This document shows positions 1 to 9,127 of a DNA stretch of 64,000 bases, piece by piece. Made by a program: the position numbers and the translations under genes. The notes beneath the pieces were generated by a model. The model searched no databases, was not told where the DNA came from, and saw nothing but the letters and a program-made list of their open reading frames with translations. The DNA lies in NCBI GenBank assembly GCA_031216755.1, contig JARUHG010000005.1, positions 1-64,000 on the forward strand. The letters are read 5' to 3'. Origin of the DNA: Lysobacter arvi. Lineage in GTDB: Bacteria > Pseudomonadota > Gammaproteobacteria > Xanthomonadales > Xanthomonadaceae. Position 1 is the stretch's first letter. Each line of letters begins with the position of its first letter.

Positions 1-169
1 GACCGCAGGGAGTGCAGAGCTGAGAGGGGTTGGGGTGAGGGTCGGTAGAGCATCAACGCCCGCACTCGCGATGCCTGCTCGAGAAGGCCCCCCATCGCGC
101 AGAAACGCGAACGTGCGCCTCATTCCTCCAGCGTGAAGCCCACCTTGATCGTGACCTGCCAGTGCGCGA
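1..169. repeat. Left copy of a repeat that recurs at 198-367
   Basis: Bases 1-169 match 198-367 with a few substitutions and small indels. The unit holds the end of a GAGAGGGGTTGGGGTGAGGG repeat, a unique stretch, and the last codons of a dodecin gene. The window edge cuts the left copy, so its true start is not visible. Confidence 0.85.
120..169 (-). pseudogene. Detached 3' end of a dodecin gene
   Basis: On the minus strand this stretch encodes the tail AHWQVTIKVGFTLEE and a stop, the same ending as the intact dodecin gene to the right. Upstream of the tail the reading changes to RHFAHW where the intact gene has GQIAHW, and no dodecin body follows. This is a gene fragment from a duplication or from a lost dodecin paralogue. 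It has no start codon and should not make a product. Confidence 0.7.
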
Positions 170-180
170 AATGACGGTCC

Positions 181-238
181 AGCCCCTCTCCCCCGGCGAC
201 CGCAGGGAGTGCAGAGCTGAGAGGGGTTGGGGTGAGGG
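181..238. repeat. Dispersed intergenic repeat, CCCCTCTCCC...GAGAGGGGTTGGGGTGAGGG type
   Basis: About 58 bases starting AGCCCCTCTCCC and ending GGTTGGGGTGAGGGT, with GGCGACCGCAGGGA in the middle. The same unit lies at 54333-54389 and a shorter form at 51966-52003; its right half is also at 1-40. The arms CCCCTCTC and GAGAGGGG can form a hairpin. It is always between genes here, so it looks like a non-coding repeat family. Confidence 0.75.
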
Positions 239-317
239 TCGGTAGAGCATCAACGCCCGCACTCGCGATGCCTGTTCGAGAAAGCCCCCATCGCGCGCAG
301 AAACGCGAACGCGCGCC

Positions 318-527
318 TCATTCCTCCAGCGTGAAGCCCACCTTGATCGTGACCTGCCAGTGCGCGATCTGTCCATCTTCGACGTGCCCGCGCACGTCCT
401 GCACGCAGAACCACTTGATGTTGCGGATCGTCTGCGATGCGCGTTCGATCGCGCGACGGATCGCGTCGTCGGTGCTGGTCTTCGACGAGCCGGTCAGCTC
501 GAGATGCTTGTAGACGTGCTCGCTCAT
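318..527 (-). CDS. Dodecin family flavin-binding protein
   Basis: A 69-residue protein starting MSEHVYKHLELTGSS and ending VTIKVGFTLEE. Dodecins are small proteins that form hollow dodecamers in the cytoplasm and bind flavins (riboflavin, FMN or FAD), acting as a flavin buffer. The family hallmarks are the TGSS turn near residue 12, the alternating helix AIRRAIERASQTIRNIKWF, with the flavin-stacking Trp, and the C-terminal strand. The length matches the usual 65-75 residues. The ATG at 527 gives exactly this length; a longer upstream frame has no family similarity. The 3' end of the gene is repeated just downstream (120-169). Confidence 0.92.
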   Translation of the reverse strand: MSEHVYKHLELTGSSKTSTDDAIRRAIERASQTIRNIKWFCVQDVRGHVEDGQIAHWQVTIKVGFTLEE

Positions 528-683
528 GGTCGCTCTCCGGAAGGGTTCGGACGGACTACGCGGGTGTCGTGCTGCAGGCGCTGGCGCGTGCCGGCCGATC
601 ATAGTCCCTGCCCGTTCCCGACCTGTGATGCCGGCTCCGCGAAGCCCGCGAGCGCCCGACCCCACGCGCGACGCCATGTCGCC

Positions 684-1670
684 TCAGCCGTTCCGCTGCC
701 CGGCCTCGCCCGGTGCGCGCGCGACGCGGTCCGGCCCCACCTCCGGCCGCGCGCCCGGTGCCGGTGCCGGCGTGGGGCTGCTGCCGGGAAGGCTGTCGGC
801 GGGGATCATGACGTCCGCCTCGGGGTTCTGCACGACGATGCTGATGCGGCGGTTGAGCGGCGAACGCGGGTCCTGCTTGTCGAACGGCACCGACGCCGCG
901 AGGCCGACCACGCGCGAGATGCGGTCTTCCTGCAGGCCACCCTCCACCAGCGCGCGACGCGCGGCGTTCGCGCGCTCTGCCGACAGTTCCCAGTTCCCGT
1001 AGCCGCCGGCCGAGTGGTACGGCACCTCGTCGGTATGGCCGCTGAGCGCGATGCGGTGGCGGCCGTCGTTGAGCAGGCCGCCCATTTCGGCCAGCAGCGT
1101 GTGCGCGTAGTCCTTCAGGCGCGCGCTCGCGGTGTCGAACATCGGCCGGTTCTGGCGATCCACGATCTGGATGCGCAGCCCTTCGGGCGTGAGGTCGATC
1201 AGCAACTGGTCCTTGAACGGCGCCAGCGCCTGGCTGCGTTCGATCGCCTCTTCCAGCGTCCGCTTCAGTGCGTCCAGCCGGCGTTTCTCTTCCTCGCGCG
1301 CGATGTCCTTGGCCTGTTTCGGCGACAGTTTCATCGGCTCGCGCGCGCCGAACTCCGCACCGTGTCCGCCCGCGACGGCGACGGCACTGGTCGTGGGAAT
1401 CAGCCGGTCGGCCGCGCCGCCGGGCCCGTTCGCGCCCGGTGCGGGCTTGAGCGACTGGCCGACGACCGCGCTGGGATTCTTGAAGTATTCGGAAATCGCG
1501 GCGCGCTGCTGTTTGTCGGCGATACCGACGATCCACATCACCAGGAAGAACGCCATCATCGCGGTCACGAAGTCCGCGTACGCCACCTTCCACGCGCCGC
1601 CGTGATGCCCGCCGGCCACGCGCTTGATGGGCCGGAGGATGATCACCGGCCGTTCGCGGTTGGCGGCCAT
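684..1670 (-). CDS. motB: Flagellar motor stator protein MotB
   Basis: A 328-residue inner-membrane protein that pairs with MotA to form the proton channel and anchors the stator to peptidoglycan. Residues about 28-50 form the single membrane segment, with the motif YADFVTAMMAFFLVMW; Asp32 is the expected proton-binding aspartate. A plug and linker region follows, then an OmpA-like peptidoglycan-binding domain near residues 190-280 with the motif GHTDEVPY. A Pro/Ala-rich tail ends the protein. The gene starts one base after the motA stop, so the two are co-transcribed and probably translationally coupled. Confidence 0.96.
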   Translation of the reverse strand: MAANRERPVIILRPIKRVAGGHHGGAWKVAYADFVTAMMAFFLVMWIVGIADKQQRAAISEYFKNPSAVVGQSLKPAPGANGPGGAADRLIPTTSAVAVAGGHGAEFGAREPMKLSPKQAKDIAREEEKRRLDALKRTLEEAIERSQALAPFKDQLLIDLTPEGLRIQIVDRQNRPMFDTASARLKDYAHTLLAEMGGLLNDGRHRIALSGHTDEVPYHSAGGYGNWELSAERANAARRALVEGGLQEDRISRVVGLAASVPFDKQDPRSPLNRRISIVVQNPEADVMIPADSLPGSSPTPAPAPGARPEVGPDRVARAPGEAGQRNG

Positions 1671-1671
1671 G

Positions 1672-2526
1672 TCAGCGCTTGCCGCGCAGGTGCGCGTCCA
1701 GGTCGGCGAACGCCGGGCGCATGTCGGAGAACAGCAGCTTGCGCGCGAATTCCACCGCCACGCTCGGCGCGTAGCCGCGCAGGCTCGACACCAGCGCCAT
1801 CTTGATGATCTCGAACGCCTTGGCTTCTTCCTGTGCGTGGTGGTGCATCGCCGCCGCGAGCGGACCGACGAAGCCGTAACCCAGCAGGATGCCCAGGAAC
1901 GTGCCCACGAGCGCGGCCGCGACGTGATGGCCGATTTCCGAGGCTTCGCCGCCGATCGACGCCATCGTGATCACGATGCCCAGCACCGCCGCGACGATGC
2001 CGAAGCCCGGCAGCGAGTCGGCCAGCACCTGCAGCGCGTGCGCCGGTTCGGCGGCTTCCTTGCTGTGCGTTTCCAGTTCGATGTCGAGCACCTGTTCGAG
2101 CTCGTGCGCTTCGAAGTTGCCGCTGACCATCAACCGCAGGCAGTCGGTGGTGAACTCCATGAGCGGCTTGTCGGCGAGGAGTTTCGGGTACTTCTGGAAC
2201 AGCTCGCTGGACGCGGGTTCGTCGACGTCGCGCTCGATCGCCATCATGCCCTCGCGGCGCGCCTTCATCAGCACGTCGTAGAGCATGGCGAGGATGTCGA
2301 CGTAGTCCGACTTCTTGTAATGCGAACCCTTGAGCAGGCGCGGGATGCCCGACGCGCACGCCTTCACGACCTTCATCGGGTTGGCGACGAGGAACGCGCC
2401 CAGCGCGGCCCCGCCGATGATCAGCAGTTCATAGGGTTGCCAGAGTGCGCCGATCTGCCCGTGCGAAAGCACGAAGCCGCCCAGGACGCTGCCGATTACG
2501 ACGATGAAACCGATGATGATGAACAT
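1672..2526 (-). CDS. motA: Flagellar motor stator protein MotA
   Basis: A 284-residue polytopic inner-membrane protein, the usual MotA length. Four hydrophobic segments are visible: two at the N-terminus (from residue 2, and near 35-50) and two in the second half, the third around the motif GFGIVAAVLGIVITM and the fourth around LVGTFLGILLGYGFVGP. The cytoplasmic loop between segments 2 and 3 carries the charged residues that contact the flagellar rotor in this family. It forms the stator with MotB, encoded directly downstream. No other flagellar genes are in the window, so this is a detached motAB unit. Confidence 0.96.
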   Translation of the reverse strand: MFIIIGFIVVIGSVLGGFVLSHGQIGALWQPYELLIIGGAALGAFLVANPMKVVKACASGIPRLLKGSHYKKSDYVDILAMLYDVLMKARREGMMAIERDVDEPASSELFQKYPKLLADKPLMEFTTDCLRLMVSGNFEAHELEQVLDIELETHSKEAAEPAHALQVLADSLPGFGIVAAVLGIVITMASIGGEASEIGHHVAAALVGTFLGILLGYGFVGPLAAAMHHHAQEEAKAFEIIKMALVSSLRGYAPSVAVEFARKLLFSDMRPAFADLDAHLRGKR

Positions 2527-2622
2527 GAGCCGCCCCGTGACACGATTGGGTTAACGGCTCGCCATCGGGAAGATTGAGGCGCTTTTCCCCGCTTGCGGGC
2601 GTGGGGCATTCAGGATGCGGCG

Positions 2623-3435
2623 TCACCACGCCATGCGGAACCATCGCTCCAGCGTTTCGCCTGGCGAAAGCGCGCGCGGCTCGAGGTTGAAGGCGTCCGG
2701 CGGGCCGCTTTGCGGCTCCACGCAGGTGGTGCGCTCGGGCATGTCGTAGACGACCCAGTGCGCGCAGTCCGACGTGAGGGTGAGGCGCTGCCCGCCGCGA
2801 TGCAGGACGACCGGCGCGTCGTTCAGGAAGCAATCGTCCCAAGGGCCGGGCGGCGGCGGCGCGAGCGGCCGTGTCGCCATGCCGTCCGCATCGCGCGGGT
2901 ACCAGGCGCTTGGCGCGAAGTCGATACGTTCGGGCTTGAGGAACCACGGGTGCCAGCCCAGTTCCACGGGCATCGCCCGCTCGCCCGCCGTTGCCGACAG
3001 CGTCATGCGCACGGCGCGTGCCTCGACCTCGATGCGCTGTCGCGCGATGCCGCCGAACGGCCAGCGCCCATCGGCCGGCATCGCCAGCGACAGCTCGACG
3101 TGGTGCGGCGACTGCGACTCCACCTGCCACGGCAAGGCGAAGCCGACGCCGTGGATCGCATGCGCGCCCAGGTTGATCGGCAGCCGATGCGGCACGCCAT
3201 CGAACATGAAGCCGCCGCGCCGCACGCGACCGGCCCACGGAACCATCGGGTACGAACCCCATGCGAGCATCGAGGCGTTGTCGTCGCTGAAGCCGGCGAG
3301 CTGTTCGATGCCATCGACGCGGATCTGCGCGATGCGTCCGCCCGCCTGCGGCGCGACGTCGACCGACATCGCGCCACACGCAAGCGTCAGCAGCGGGCCC
3401 GGTTCGAGCCGCGCCGTGGCGGCGTCATGCGCCAT
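2623..3435 (-). CDS. Aldose 1-epimerase (galactose mutarotase-like)
   Basis: A 270-residue cytoplasmic protein of the galactose-mutarotase/aldose-1-epimerase fold. It interconverts alpha and beta anomers of free sugars. Family motifs are AGGRIAQIRVDG near the start, NLGAHAIHGVGF with the catalytic-type histidine near residue 95, ELGWHPWFL with the second histidine near 155, and VVYDMPERTTCVEPQSGP near the end with the conserved Glu. Its first bases overlap the end of the upstream GH43 gene by 11 bases. In this setting the likely substrate is xylose or arabinose released by the neighbouring glycosidases; this is inferred from context. Confidence 0.88.
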   Translation of the reverse strand: MAHDAATARLEPGPLLTLACGAMSVDVAPQAGGRIAQIRVDGIEQLAGFSDDNASMLAWGSYPMVPWAGRVRRGGFMFDGVPHRLPINLGAHAIHGVGFALPWQVESQSPHHVELSLAMPADGRWPFGGIARQRIEVEARAVRMTLSATAGERAMPVELGWHPWFLKPERIDFAPSAWYPRDADGMATRPLAPPPPGPWDDCFLNDAPVVLHRGGQRLTLTSDCAHWVVYDMPERTTCVEPQSGPPDAFNLEPRALSPGETLERWFRMAW

Positions 3436-4441
3436 AAGGATCGATGGTCCGGATGCGTCCGTCGGCCTCGTGATGCAGCGGCGTCACCTTGATCGAGCGC
3501 AGGTGCGTCACGCCGCCCGACAGGATGGAGTCGTGATAGAACAGGTACCACTGCCCCTGGAACTCGACGATGGAATGGTGCGTGGTCCAGCCCACCACCG
3601 GCGTCAGGATGGGCCCCTGGTAGGTGAACGGCCCGTACGGGCTGTCGCCGATCGCGTAGCACAGCAGGTGCGTGTTGCCGGTCGAGTACGAGAAGTAGTA
3701 CCTCCCGCCGAACTTGTGCAGCCACGATGCCTCGAAGAAGCGGCGCTCGTGATCGCCGGCCTTCAGCGGCATGCCGTCCTCGTCGAGGATCACCACCTCG
3801 CGCGGCGCTTCGGCGAACTCCAGCATGTCGCCGCGCATCCGCGCGACCTTCGGCCCGAGCGCGGGCTCGTCGTCGCCCGGCTCGACGTGCGATTCGTCGC
3901 GCACGTTGTCACGGTATTTCTGCAGCTGGCCGCCCCACAGACCGCCGAAATACATGTAGCTCTCGCCGTCCTCGTCGGTGAACACCGCCGGGTCGATCGA
4001 ATAGCTGCCGGCGATCGCCTCCGGCTGCGGCACGAACGGACCTTCGGGGCGGTCGCCCACCGCGACGCCGATCTGGAACACGCCGTCGGCGCGCTTGGCC
4101 GGGAAATACAGGTAGTACCTGCCGTCCTTCGTCGCCGCATCCGGCGCCCACATCTGGCGTTGCGCCCACTTCACGTCGCGCACGTGCAACGCGACGCCGC
4201 AATCGACCGCGTCGCCGTCGGGCGAGTCCATGCGCAGGACGTGGTAGTCCTCCATGCCGAAGTGCGAGCCCTCGTCGTCGAACGGAATCCCCGCGTCGAT
4301 GTCGTGCGAGGGATAGACGTACAGCCTGCCCTCGAAGACATGCGCGGACGGATCGGCGGTGTAGATGTGCGTGACCAGCGGCTGCGAGATCGCCTTGGCG
4401 GCGAGCGCGCTCAGCTCCTGGTGTTCGGAAGGATCGGACAT
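3425..4441 (-). CDS. Glycoside hydrolase family 43 (beta-xylosidase/alpha-L-arabinofuranosidase)
   Basis: A 338-residue five-bladed propeller enzyme without a signal peptide, so probably cytoplasmic. The three GH43 acidic residues are visible: the base Asp in YTADPSAHVF (about residue 29), the pKa-tuning Asp in YSIDPAVFTDEDG, and the acid Glu in FFEASWLHKFGGRYYFSYS. It should cleave xylo- or arabino-oligosaccharides brought in by the GPH symporter encoded directly upstream. The exact specificity cannot be read from sequence. ATG 4441 was chosen because a longer in-frame reading runs through the symporter gene in the wrong frame. The gene ends inside the start of the epimerase gene. Confidence 0.92.
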   Translation of the reverse strand: MSDPSEHQELSALAAKAISQPLVTHIYTADPSAHVFEGRLYVYPSHDIDAGIPFDDEGSHFGMEDYHVLRMDSPDGDAVDCGVALHVRDVKWAQRQMWAPDAATKDGRYYLYFPAKRADGVFQIGVAVGDRPEGPFVPQPEAIAGSYSIDPAVFTDEDGESYMYFGGLWGGQLQKYRDNVRDESHVEPGDDEPALGPKVARMRGDMLEFAEAPREVVILDEDGMPLKAGDHERRFFEASWLHKFGGRYYFSYSTGNTHLLCYAIGDSPYGPFTYQGPILTPVVGWTTHHSIVEFQGQWYLFYHDSILSGGVTHLRSIKVTPLHHEADGRIRTIDPYGA

Positions 4442-4476
4442 GGCGGTCTCCAGCGTAGTCGGGCGCGACGCGAGGC

Positions 4477-5958
4477 TCAGGCCGAAGCGCCCTGCAGGCG
4501 GCGTTCGGTGAGTTCGCGTTCGATGCGCGATTCCATCGGCTTGTTGATCTCGTACAGGAACAGCAACACGACGCACAGCAGGAACGGCAGCGACGCGTAC
4601 AGGCTTACCGCCAGGCGGATGCCGTCGACGGTCTGCGGCGCCTGCGCCGCGGCATCGGCGTCGTAACCGTAGAAGGCGAGGATGCCCGCGACCGCGGCGC
4701 CGCCGACGCTCAGGCCGATCTTCAGCCCGCACAACATGGCCGAGAAGATGATCGCGGTGGCGCGGCGATGGTTCTTCCATTCGGAGTAGTCGGCGACGTC
4801 GGCGATCATCGCCCACAGCAGCGGAATGGTGATGCCGTAGAAGAAGCCATGCAGGATCTGCGCGCCGAACACCACCCACGTGGCCTGCGGCGGGAACAGC
4901 AGGAACACCAGCATGAACAGCGTGGACACGAGCAGCGCGCCGCCGAACACATCGCGCTTGCCGAAGCGGTCGGCGAGTTTCTTCGAGAAGCCGATGCCGA
5001 GGATCATGAAGATGATGCCGCCGGCATTGAACAGGCTGAGCGCGGACGTCGGCGCGTCCTTCGGCCACTGGAATTCGGTCAGCCCCATGCCGGTGAGCAG
5101 CGAGTTGAGTCCGGCGATGAAGCCGTTGAAGCCGGCCTCCTCGAGGAAGCCCGCCAGGTGCGGCTCGCTGAGGTAGTACTTGAAGTAGTACACGTACATG
5201 CCGCCTTTCAGCGCGAGCGTCATGAACACCAGGATGGTGAGCATCAGCATCACCACCCACGGGCGGTTTCGCGCGAGGTCGGCCAGGTCCTGCTTCACGC
5301 TGGATTTCTGCTCCGGCGCGGGGACGATGCGTTCCTTCGTCGTGACGAAGGTGATCAGGAAGAACACGGTGCCGACGATGGCGAACAGCATCATCGTGTT
5401 GTGGAAGCCGCGTACCTTGTCGCCGTCGCCAAGGATCAGCACCAGCGGAAGCAGCAGCGCCTGGATGATGAACTGCGCGACCATCACCGCGACGAAGCGG
5501 TACGCCGACAGGCTGTTGCGCTGGGCCATGTTGCCGGTCAGCACGCCGCTCAGCGCCGAATACGGCAGGTTGTTGGCCGCGTAGATCATCACCAGCAGCG
5601 TGTAGGTGCCCATCGCGTAGGCGACCTTCGCGCCCGGCGCGAGGTCGGGCGTGCTGAAGGCCAGCAGCGAGAACACGCCGAACGGAACCGCCGTCCACAG
5701 GATCCAGGGGCGGAACTTGCCCCAGCGCGTGTTCGTGCGGTCGGCGGCGATGCCCACGATCGGCGTGAACACGAACGCGCCGAGGATGCCGCCGATGAAG
5801 ATGATGGTGGCCGCCGTCGCCGCGGGGATGCGGTACACGTCGGTGTAGAAGAACGCCAGGAACGTCACCAGCGTCTGGAAGATGAGGTTCGCCGCGAGGT
5901 CGCCGAGGCTGTAGCCGATCTTTTCGGTGACCGACAACTGTTCGGAAGTGCTGTTCAT
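4477..5958 (-). CDS. GPH-family sugar:cation symporter (xyloside/oligosaccharide transporter)
   Basis: A 493-residue inner-membrane carrier with about 12 hydrophobic segments. It belongs to the glycoside-pentoside-hexuronide:cation symporter family: the N-terminal EKIGYSLGDLAANLIFQ, the loop motif GIAADRTNTRWGKFRPWILW and the mid-protein loop SALSLFNAGG are typical of XynP/XylP/MelB-like carriers. It is first in an operon with a cytoplasmic GH43 and an aldose epimerase, so xylosides or short arabinoxylo-oligosaccharides are the likely cargo. The ATG at 5958 is preferred because AGGTG lies just upstream; a GTG at 5964 is inside that ribosome site. Confidence 0.92.
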   Translation of the reverse strand: MNSTSEQLSVTEKIGYSLGDLAANLIFQTLVTFLAFFYTDVYRIPAATAATIIFIGGILGAFVFTPIVGIAADRTNTRWGKFRPWILWTAVPFGVFSLLAFSTPDLAPGAKVAYAMGTYTLLVMIYAANNLPYSALSGVLTGNMAQRNSLSAYRFVAVMVAQFIIQALLLPLVLILGDGDKVRGFHNTMMLFAIVGTVFFLITFVTTKERIVPAPEQKSSVKQDLADLARNRPWVVMLMLTILVFMTLALKGGMYVYYFKYYLSEPHLAGFLEEAGFNGFIAGLNSLLTGMGLTEFQWPKDAPTSALSLFNAGGIIFMILGIGFSKKLADRFGKRDVFGGALLVSTLFMLVFLLFPPQATWVVFGAQILHGFFYGITIPLLWAMIADVADYSEWKNHRRATAIIFSAMLCGLKIGLSVGGAAVAGILAFYGYDADAAAQAPQTVDGIRLAVSLYASLPFLLCVVLLFLYEINKPMESRIERELTERRLQGASA

Positions 5959-6044
5959 GATCACCTGTGGTGTGCGCTGCGCCGCCGCTTCATATACACC
6001 ACGGCCCGCCCGGTGCGCTGCACTGGACGGGCCGCGTTTTCCCC

Positions 6045-6067
6045 TCTCCCCGCCGGCGCGGGGGAGG
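6045..6067. terminator. Hairpin downstream of the TonB receptor gene
   Basis: The sequence CTCCCCGCCGGCGCGGGGGAG folds into a GC-rich hairpin ten bases after the receptor stop. On the minus strand the hairpin is followed by GGGGAAAACG, without a clean U run. It may end transcription of the receptor gene or weaken read-through into the GPH operon. Confidence 0.4.
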
Positions 6068-6076
6068 TTTACCGCA

Positions 6077-8995
6077 TCAGAACGTGCCGCGGACGCCGAG
6101 CGTGTACGTGGTGCCCGGGTCGTACCAGTCGTTGACCGCGTTCTCGAACGCGAAGAACGAGCGACGCTCCTCGCCGGTGATGTTGGTCACGTTGAAGAAG
6201 ATCTGCGGCTTGGACTTCACGTTCACCAGCGTGTAGCTGGTGGACAGGTCCAGCTGGCCCCGGTCCTCGCCGTACAGCTGCGCGAACGGGATGCCCTGCT
6301 GGTTTGCGCCGCTGGCGGCCGCGCCTTCCTGCCAGTTGTACGACAGGCGTGCGGCGGCGACGTCGTTCTCCCAGTAGACGGTGGCGTTCCACAGCGACGG
6401 CGACAGGCCGTAGACGTTGGATTCCAGCGCCCTCGCGTCCTTGCCGATGGCGGAGATGTCGATCTTCGAGTAGTTGGCCATGAAGCCCAGGCCGTCGAGC
6501 ACGACGCTCAGCGGCTGCACCCAGATCGCTTCCCAGCCGCGGATCTCCAGTTCGGCGTCCGCGTTGACCTGCTGCTGCACGTTGACCGTCGCCACGTTCG
6601 GGCCACCGCGCGAGTTGATGGCGACCCGCTGCGAGTCGGTCAGGGTGTCGAACGGGATGCCCAGTTCGGTGAACGGCCGGGTCGTCACGCCCTGGTAGGT
6701 GTAACCCTCGATGCGCTTGTTGAACAGGGTCAGACCCACGAAGCCTTCGCCGCCGGTGTACCACTCGCCGCCGAAGTCGAAGTTGGTCGAGGTGTACGGG
6801 GTGAGGTCCGGGTTGCCCTGGCTGGCGACCTGCGCGGAGATGTCGCTGAAGGTGGTGGCCGGCAACATCGAGCTGGGGTTCGGACGCGTCATGGTGCGCG
6901 ACGCCGAGGTGCGCAGCACGACGTCCTCGGCCACGTCCCACGCCGCGCTGAACGACGGCAGCCATTCGTTGTAATCGCTGCTCAGCGTCCGCCATTGGCG
7001 CACGCCGGCGATCGTCACCGGGCCGCTGATGTCCTGGTCCGTCATCGCGTAACGCACGCCCATGTTGAAGCGCAGGTTGCGGTTCCAGATCTCCGACTCG
7101 CCGTTGACCATGATGAAGGCCGCGGTGTTGGCCTCGTCGAAGCCGCCGGTCGATGCGCTGGTGTTCGAGTTGTTGGCCTCGGGCGCGTTGTCGCGGTAGA
7201 AGGCGTAGTTCGTATCGGCCATGAACCGGTCGAAATCGACCGTCACGAAGCCGAGCGGACCTGGCTTGATGTAACCCGCCAGGGCCGAATCGGGCACCTG
7301 CGACTGCGCATACGGCTGCCAGCTGGTGCCGGTGTCGCCGAAGCCGACGATGGTGCGGTAGTTCTCGTCGTAGGCAATGCCGAAGCTGACGTTGTTGCGG
7401 TCGTCGCCAAGCCGCAGGCTGGCATTGAGGCCCTTCGTCTCGGTAACGCGCTTCTCGTTCTGCACCCAGATGCGGCCGCCCGTCCAGGTCCAGCCCGCGT
7501 TGGGGTCGTTCAGATCGATGTCCGTCGTCCAGGTCGGCAGCTCGCCGCCATTCGTGTACTGGATGGTGGTGAACGGCGAGTTGAAGCCGATGGTCGGCGA
7601 GTCGCGGCGCATCCAGCTGCGGCTGTAACTGCCGGCGAAATCGAGCTTGACGTCATCGGCGAAGTAGAACGTGCCGCCTGGCGTGACCTGCCAGTACTGC
7701 ACTTCCTCGTTGTACGGACGCGCTTCCAGGAAGTACTGCGCATTGCTGAACGTGGCACTGGTCACCACGTTGTTGGCGTCCAGCTGCATGTCGATCGGAA
7801 TCATGCCGCCGTTGCGGCCGATCAGGTTCACGTCGATGCGGTCGTTGCTGCGCTCGGCCTTCGTGTACAGGACGTCCATGTACAGATCGGTGTTCTCGTT
7901 CGGTCGCCACTGCACCGAACCGAGGAAGGCGTCGCGGTCGCGGTCGCCCGACATGTGCACCGGGCGGCCCAGGCGCGGAATCAGCGCTTCGCCGATCTGT
8001 GCGGCCGTCAGGCCCGGGTTGAGCTGCTGCAGCAACGCGGCGTCGATCTGCTGCCCGGGAGTCAGACCCGCGCCGATCGTCGAAGCGTTGTTCGGCACCG
8101 TGTCGGGAATGCGCCAACCATTACCGCCGGACAGGTTGCAGGGTTGGCCCAGGGCGGGGAAAGCGCCCGGCACGGCGGCGCCATTGCCGCACTGCGCATT
8201 GGTCAGGTTCGGATTGGTCCAGCCGATGGTCTCGTAGCCTTCGACGCCCAGCTTGCCGCGTGCCGACGTCACGCCGGCGAGCACGCCGAACGTCTTGTCT
8301 TCATTGAGCCAGCTGCCGATCAACGTGCCGCGCGGACTGGCTTCTTCGGCGATGTCGTTGTAGTCGGCCTGCAGCACATAGGTGACCTGCGACTCGGGAT
8401 TGTCGAACGGACGCACGTTGCGCATGTCGACCACGCCGGACGCACCGCCCTCCGGCAGATTCGCGGTGGGCGACTTGTAGACCTGCAACTGGGTGAAGAA
8501 TTCGGTCGGGAACAGGTTCAGGTCGACTTCGCGGTTCGCGTTCAGGTTGTCCAGGCCGATGGAGGCCGTGGCGACCGACTGGCCGTTGATGGTCGTCTTG
8601 GTGAAGCTGCTCGGAAGGCCGCGGATGGCGACGTTGAGGCCTTCGTTGTTGACGTCGCGATTGAGCTGGATGCCAGGGATGCGGGCCAGCGACTCGGCGA
8701 TGTTGACGTCGGGGAACTTGCCGATGTCCTCGGCGAAGATCGCGTCGACGAAACCGGTGGACTCGCGCTTGGCGAGCGTGGAGTACTCGAGGCTCTGCCG
8801 GAAACCGCTCGCGACGACGCGGTCGAGTTCGGTCACCTGGTCCTGCGTGGACTGCGATTCGGTCTGCGCTTGCGTGGCCTGCGTTTCGGCCGCCGGCGTG
8901 GCGGCCTGCTGCTGCGCGAAAGCCGTCGAGCTGGCCACACCCAACAGCGCCAGGCCCAACGCGCGCGACAGCGTGTTTCTTGCGAACTTCTGCAC
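6077..8995 (-). CDS. TonB-dependent outer-membrane receptor, carbohydrate type
   Basis: A 972-residue outer-membrane receptor. A signal peptide of about 28 residues (MQKFARNTLSRALGLALLG, cleaved after AFA) is followed by a Gln/Thr-rich linker, a TonB-box-like region with LDRVVASGFRQSLEYS, a plug domain (to about residue 190) and a long beta-barrel ending in Phe (TYTLGVRGTF). This layout is that of the large xylan and other glycan receptors of Xanthomonas and Caulobacter. It should import decorated xylo-oligosaccharides with energy from TonB-ExbBD. The GTG at 8995 has GGGAGGGGAG five to ten bases upstream; an upstream TTG frame has no such signal. A 14-base operator-like palindrome lies 119 bases upstream. 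Confidence 0.93.
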   Translation of the reverse strand: MQKFARNTLSRALGLALLGVASSTAFAQQQAATPAAETQATQAQTESQSTQDQVTELDRVVASGFRQSLEYSTLAKRESTGFVDAIFAEDIGKFPDVNIAESLARIPGIQLNRDVNNEGLNVAIRGLPSSFTKTTINGQSVATASIGLDNLNANREVDLNLFPTEFFTQLQVYKSPTANLPEGGASGVVDMRNVRPFDNPESQVTYVLQADYNDIAEEASPRGTLIGSWLNEDKTFGVLAGVTSARGKLGVEGYETIGWTNPNLTNAQCGNGAAVPGAFPALGQPCNLSGGNGWRIPDTVPNNASTIGAGLTPGQQIDAALLQQLNPGLTAAQIGEALIPRLGRPVHMSGDRDRDAFLGSVQWRPNENTDLYMDVLYTKAERSNDRIDVNLIGRNGGMIPIDMQLDANNVVTSATFSNAQYFLEARPYNEEVQYWQVTPGGTFYFADDVKLDFAGSYSRSWMRRDSPTIGFNSPFTTIQYTNGGELPTWTTDIDLNDPNAGWTWTGGRIWVQNEKRVTETKGLNASLRLGDDRNNVSFGIAYDENYRTIVGFGDTGTSWQPYAQSQVPDSALAGYIKPGPLGFVTVDFDRFMADTNYAFYRDNAPEANNSNTSASTGGFDEANTAAFIMVNGESEIWNRNLRFNMGVRYAMTDQDISGPVTIAGVRQWRTLSSDYNEWLPSFSAAWDVAEDVVLRTSASRTMTRPNPSSMLPATTFSDISAQVASQGNPDLTPYTSTNFDFGGEWYTGGEGFVGLTLFNKRIEGYTYQGVTTRPFTELGIPFDTLTDSQRVAINSRGGPNVATVNVQQQVNADAELEIRGWEAIWVQPLSVVLDGLGFMANYSKIDISAIGKDARALESNVYGLSPSLWNATVYWENDVAAARLSYNWQEGAAASGANQQGIPFAQLYGEDRGQLDLSTSYTLVNVKSKPQIFFNVTNITGEERRSFFAFENAVNDWYDPGTTYTLGVRGTF

Positions 8996-9113
8996 CGTAC
9001 TCCCCTCCCGTTTCTGGTACGCGGCGATCTCGAGGATTCGTCGCACTCGTTTTGTGTAGAAACCTGTTGACGCGATGACCCCGGTTTCCAGTGGGTCGGA
9101 CAAGTGGTCCGGA

Positions 9114-9127
9114 TGGTAGCGCTACCA
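9114..9127. promoter_or_regulatory. LacI-type operator, perfect palindrome TGGTAGCGCTACCA
   Basis: A perfect 14-base inverted repeat (16 bases counting the flanking A and T). It closely resembles the xyl-box TGGTAGCGCTAACA described for the LacI-family XylR regulon of Xanthomonas campestris. The central GCGC flanked by TA and AT is the usual LacI-family half-site junction. It lies 119 bases upstream of the receptor start. The regulator is probably the LacI protein at 30097-31155; that link is inferred. Confidence 0.85.

Noticed and set aside
3425-5698. A 757-codon minus-strand frame joining the GPH symporter region to the GH43 gene
   Set aside because: Only its last 338 codons match GH43. 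The first part is the symporter gene read in the wrong frame, so it is not a fusion protein.
5927-9070. A plus-strand open frame of 1047 codons opposite the TonB receptor
   Set aside because: Antisense shadow of the receptor gene; no known domain.
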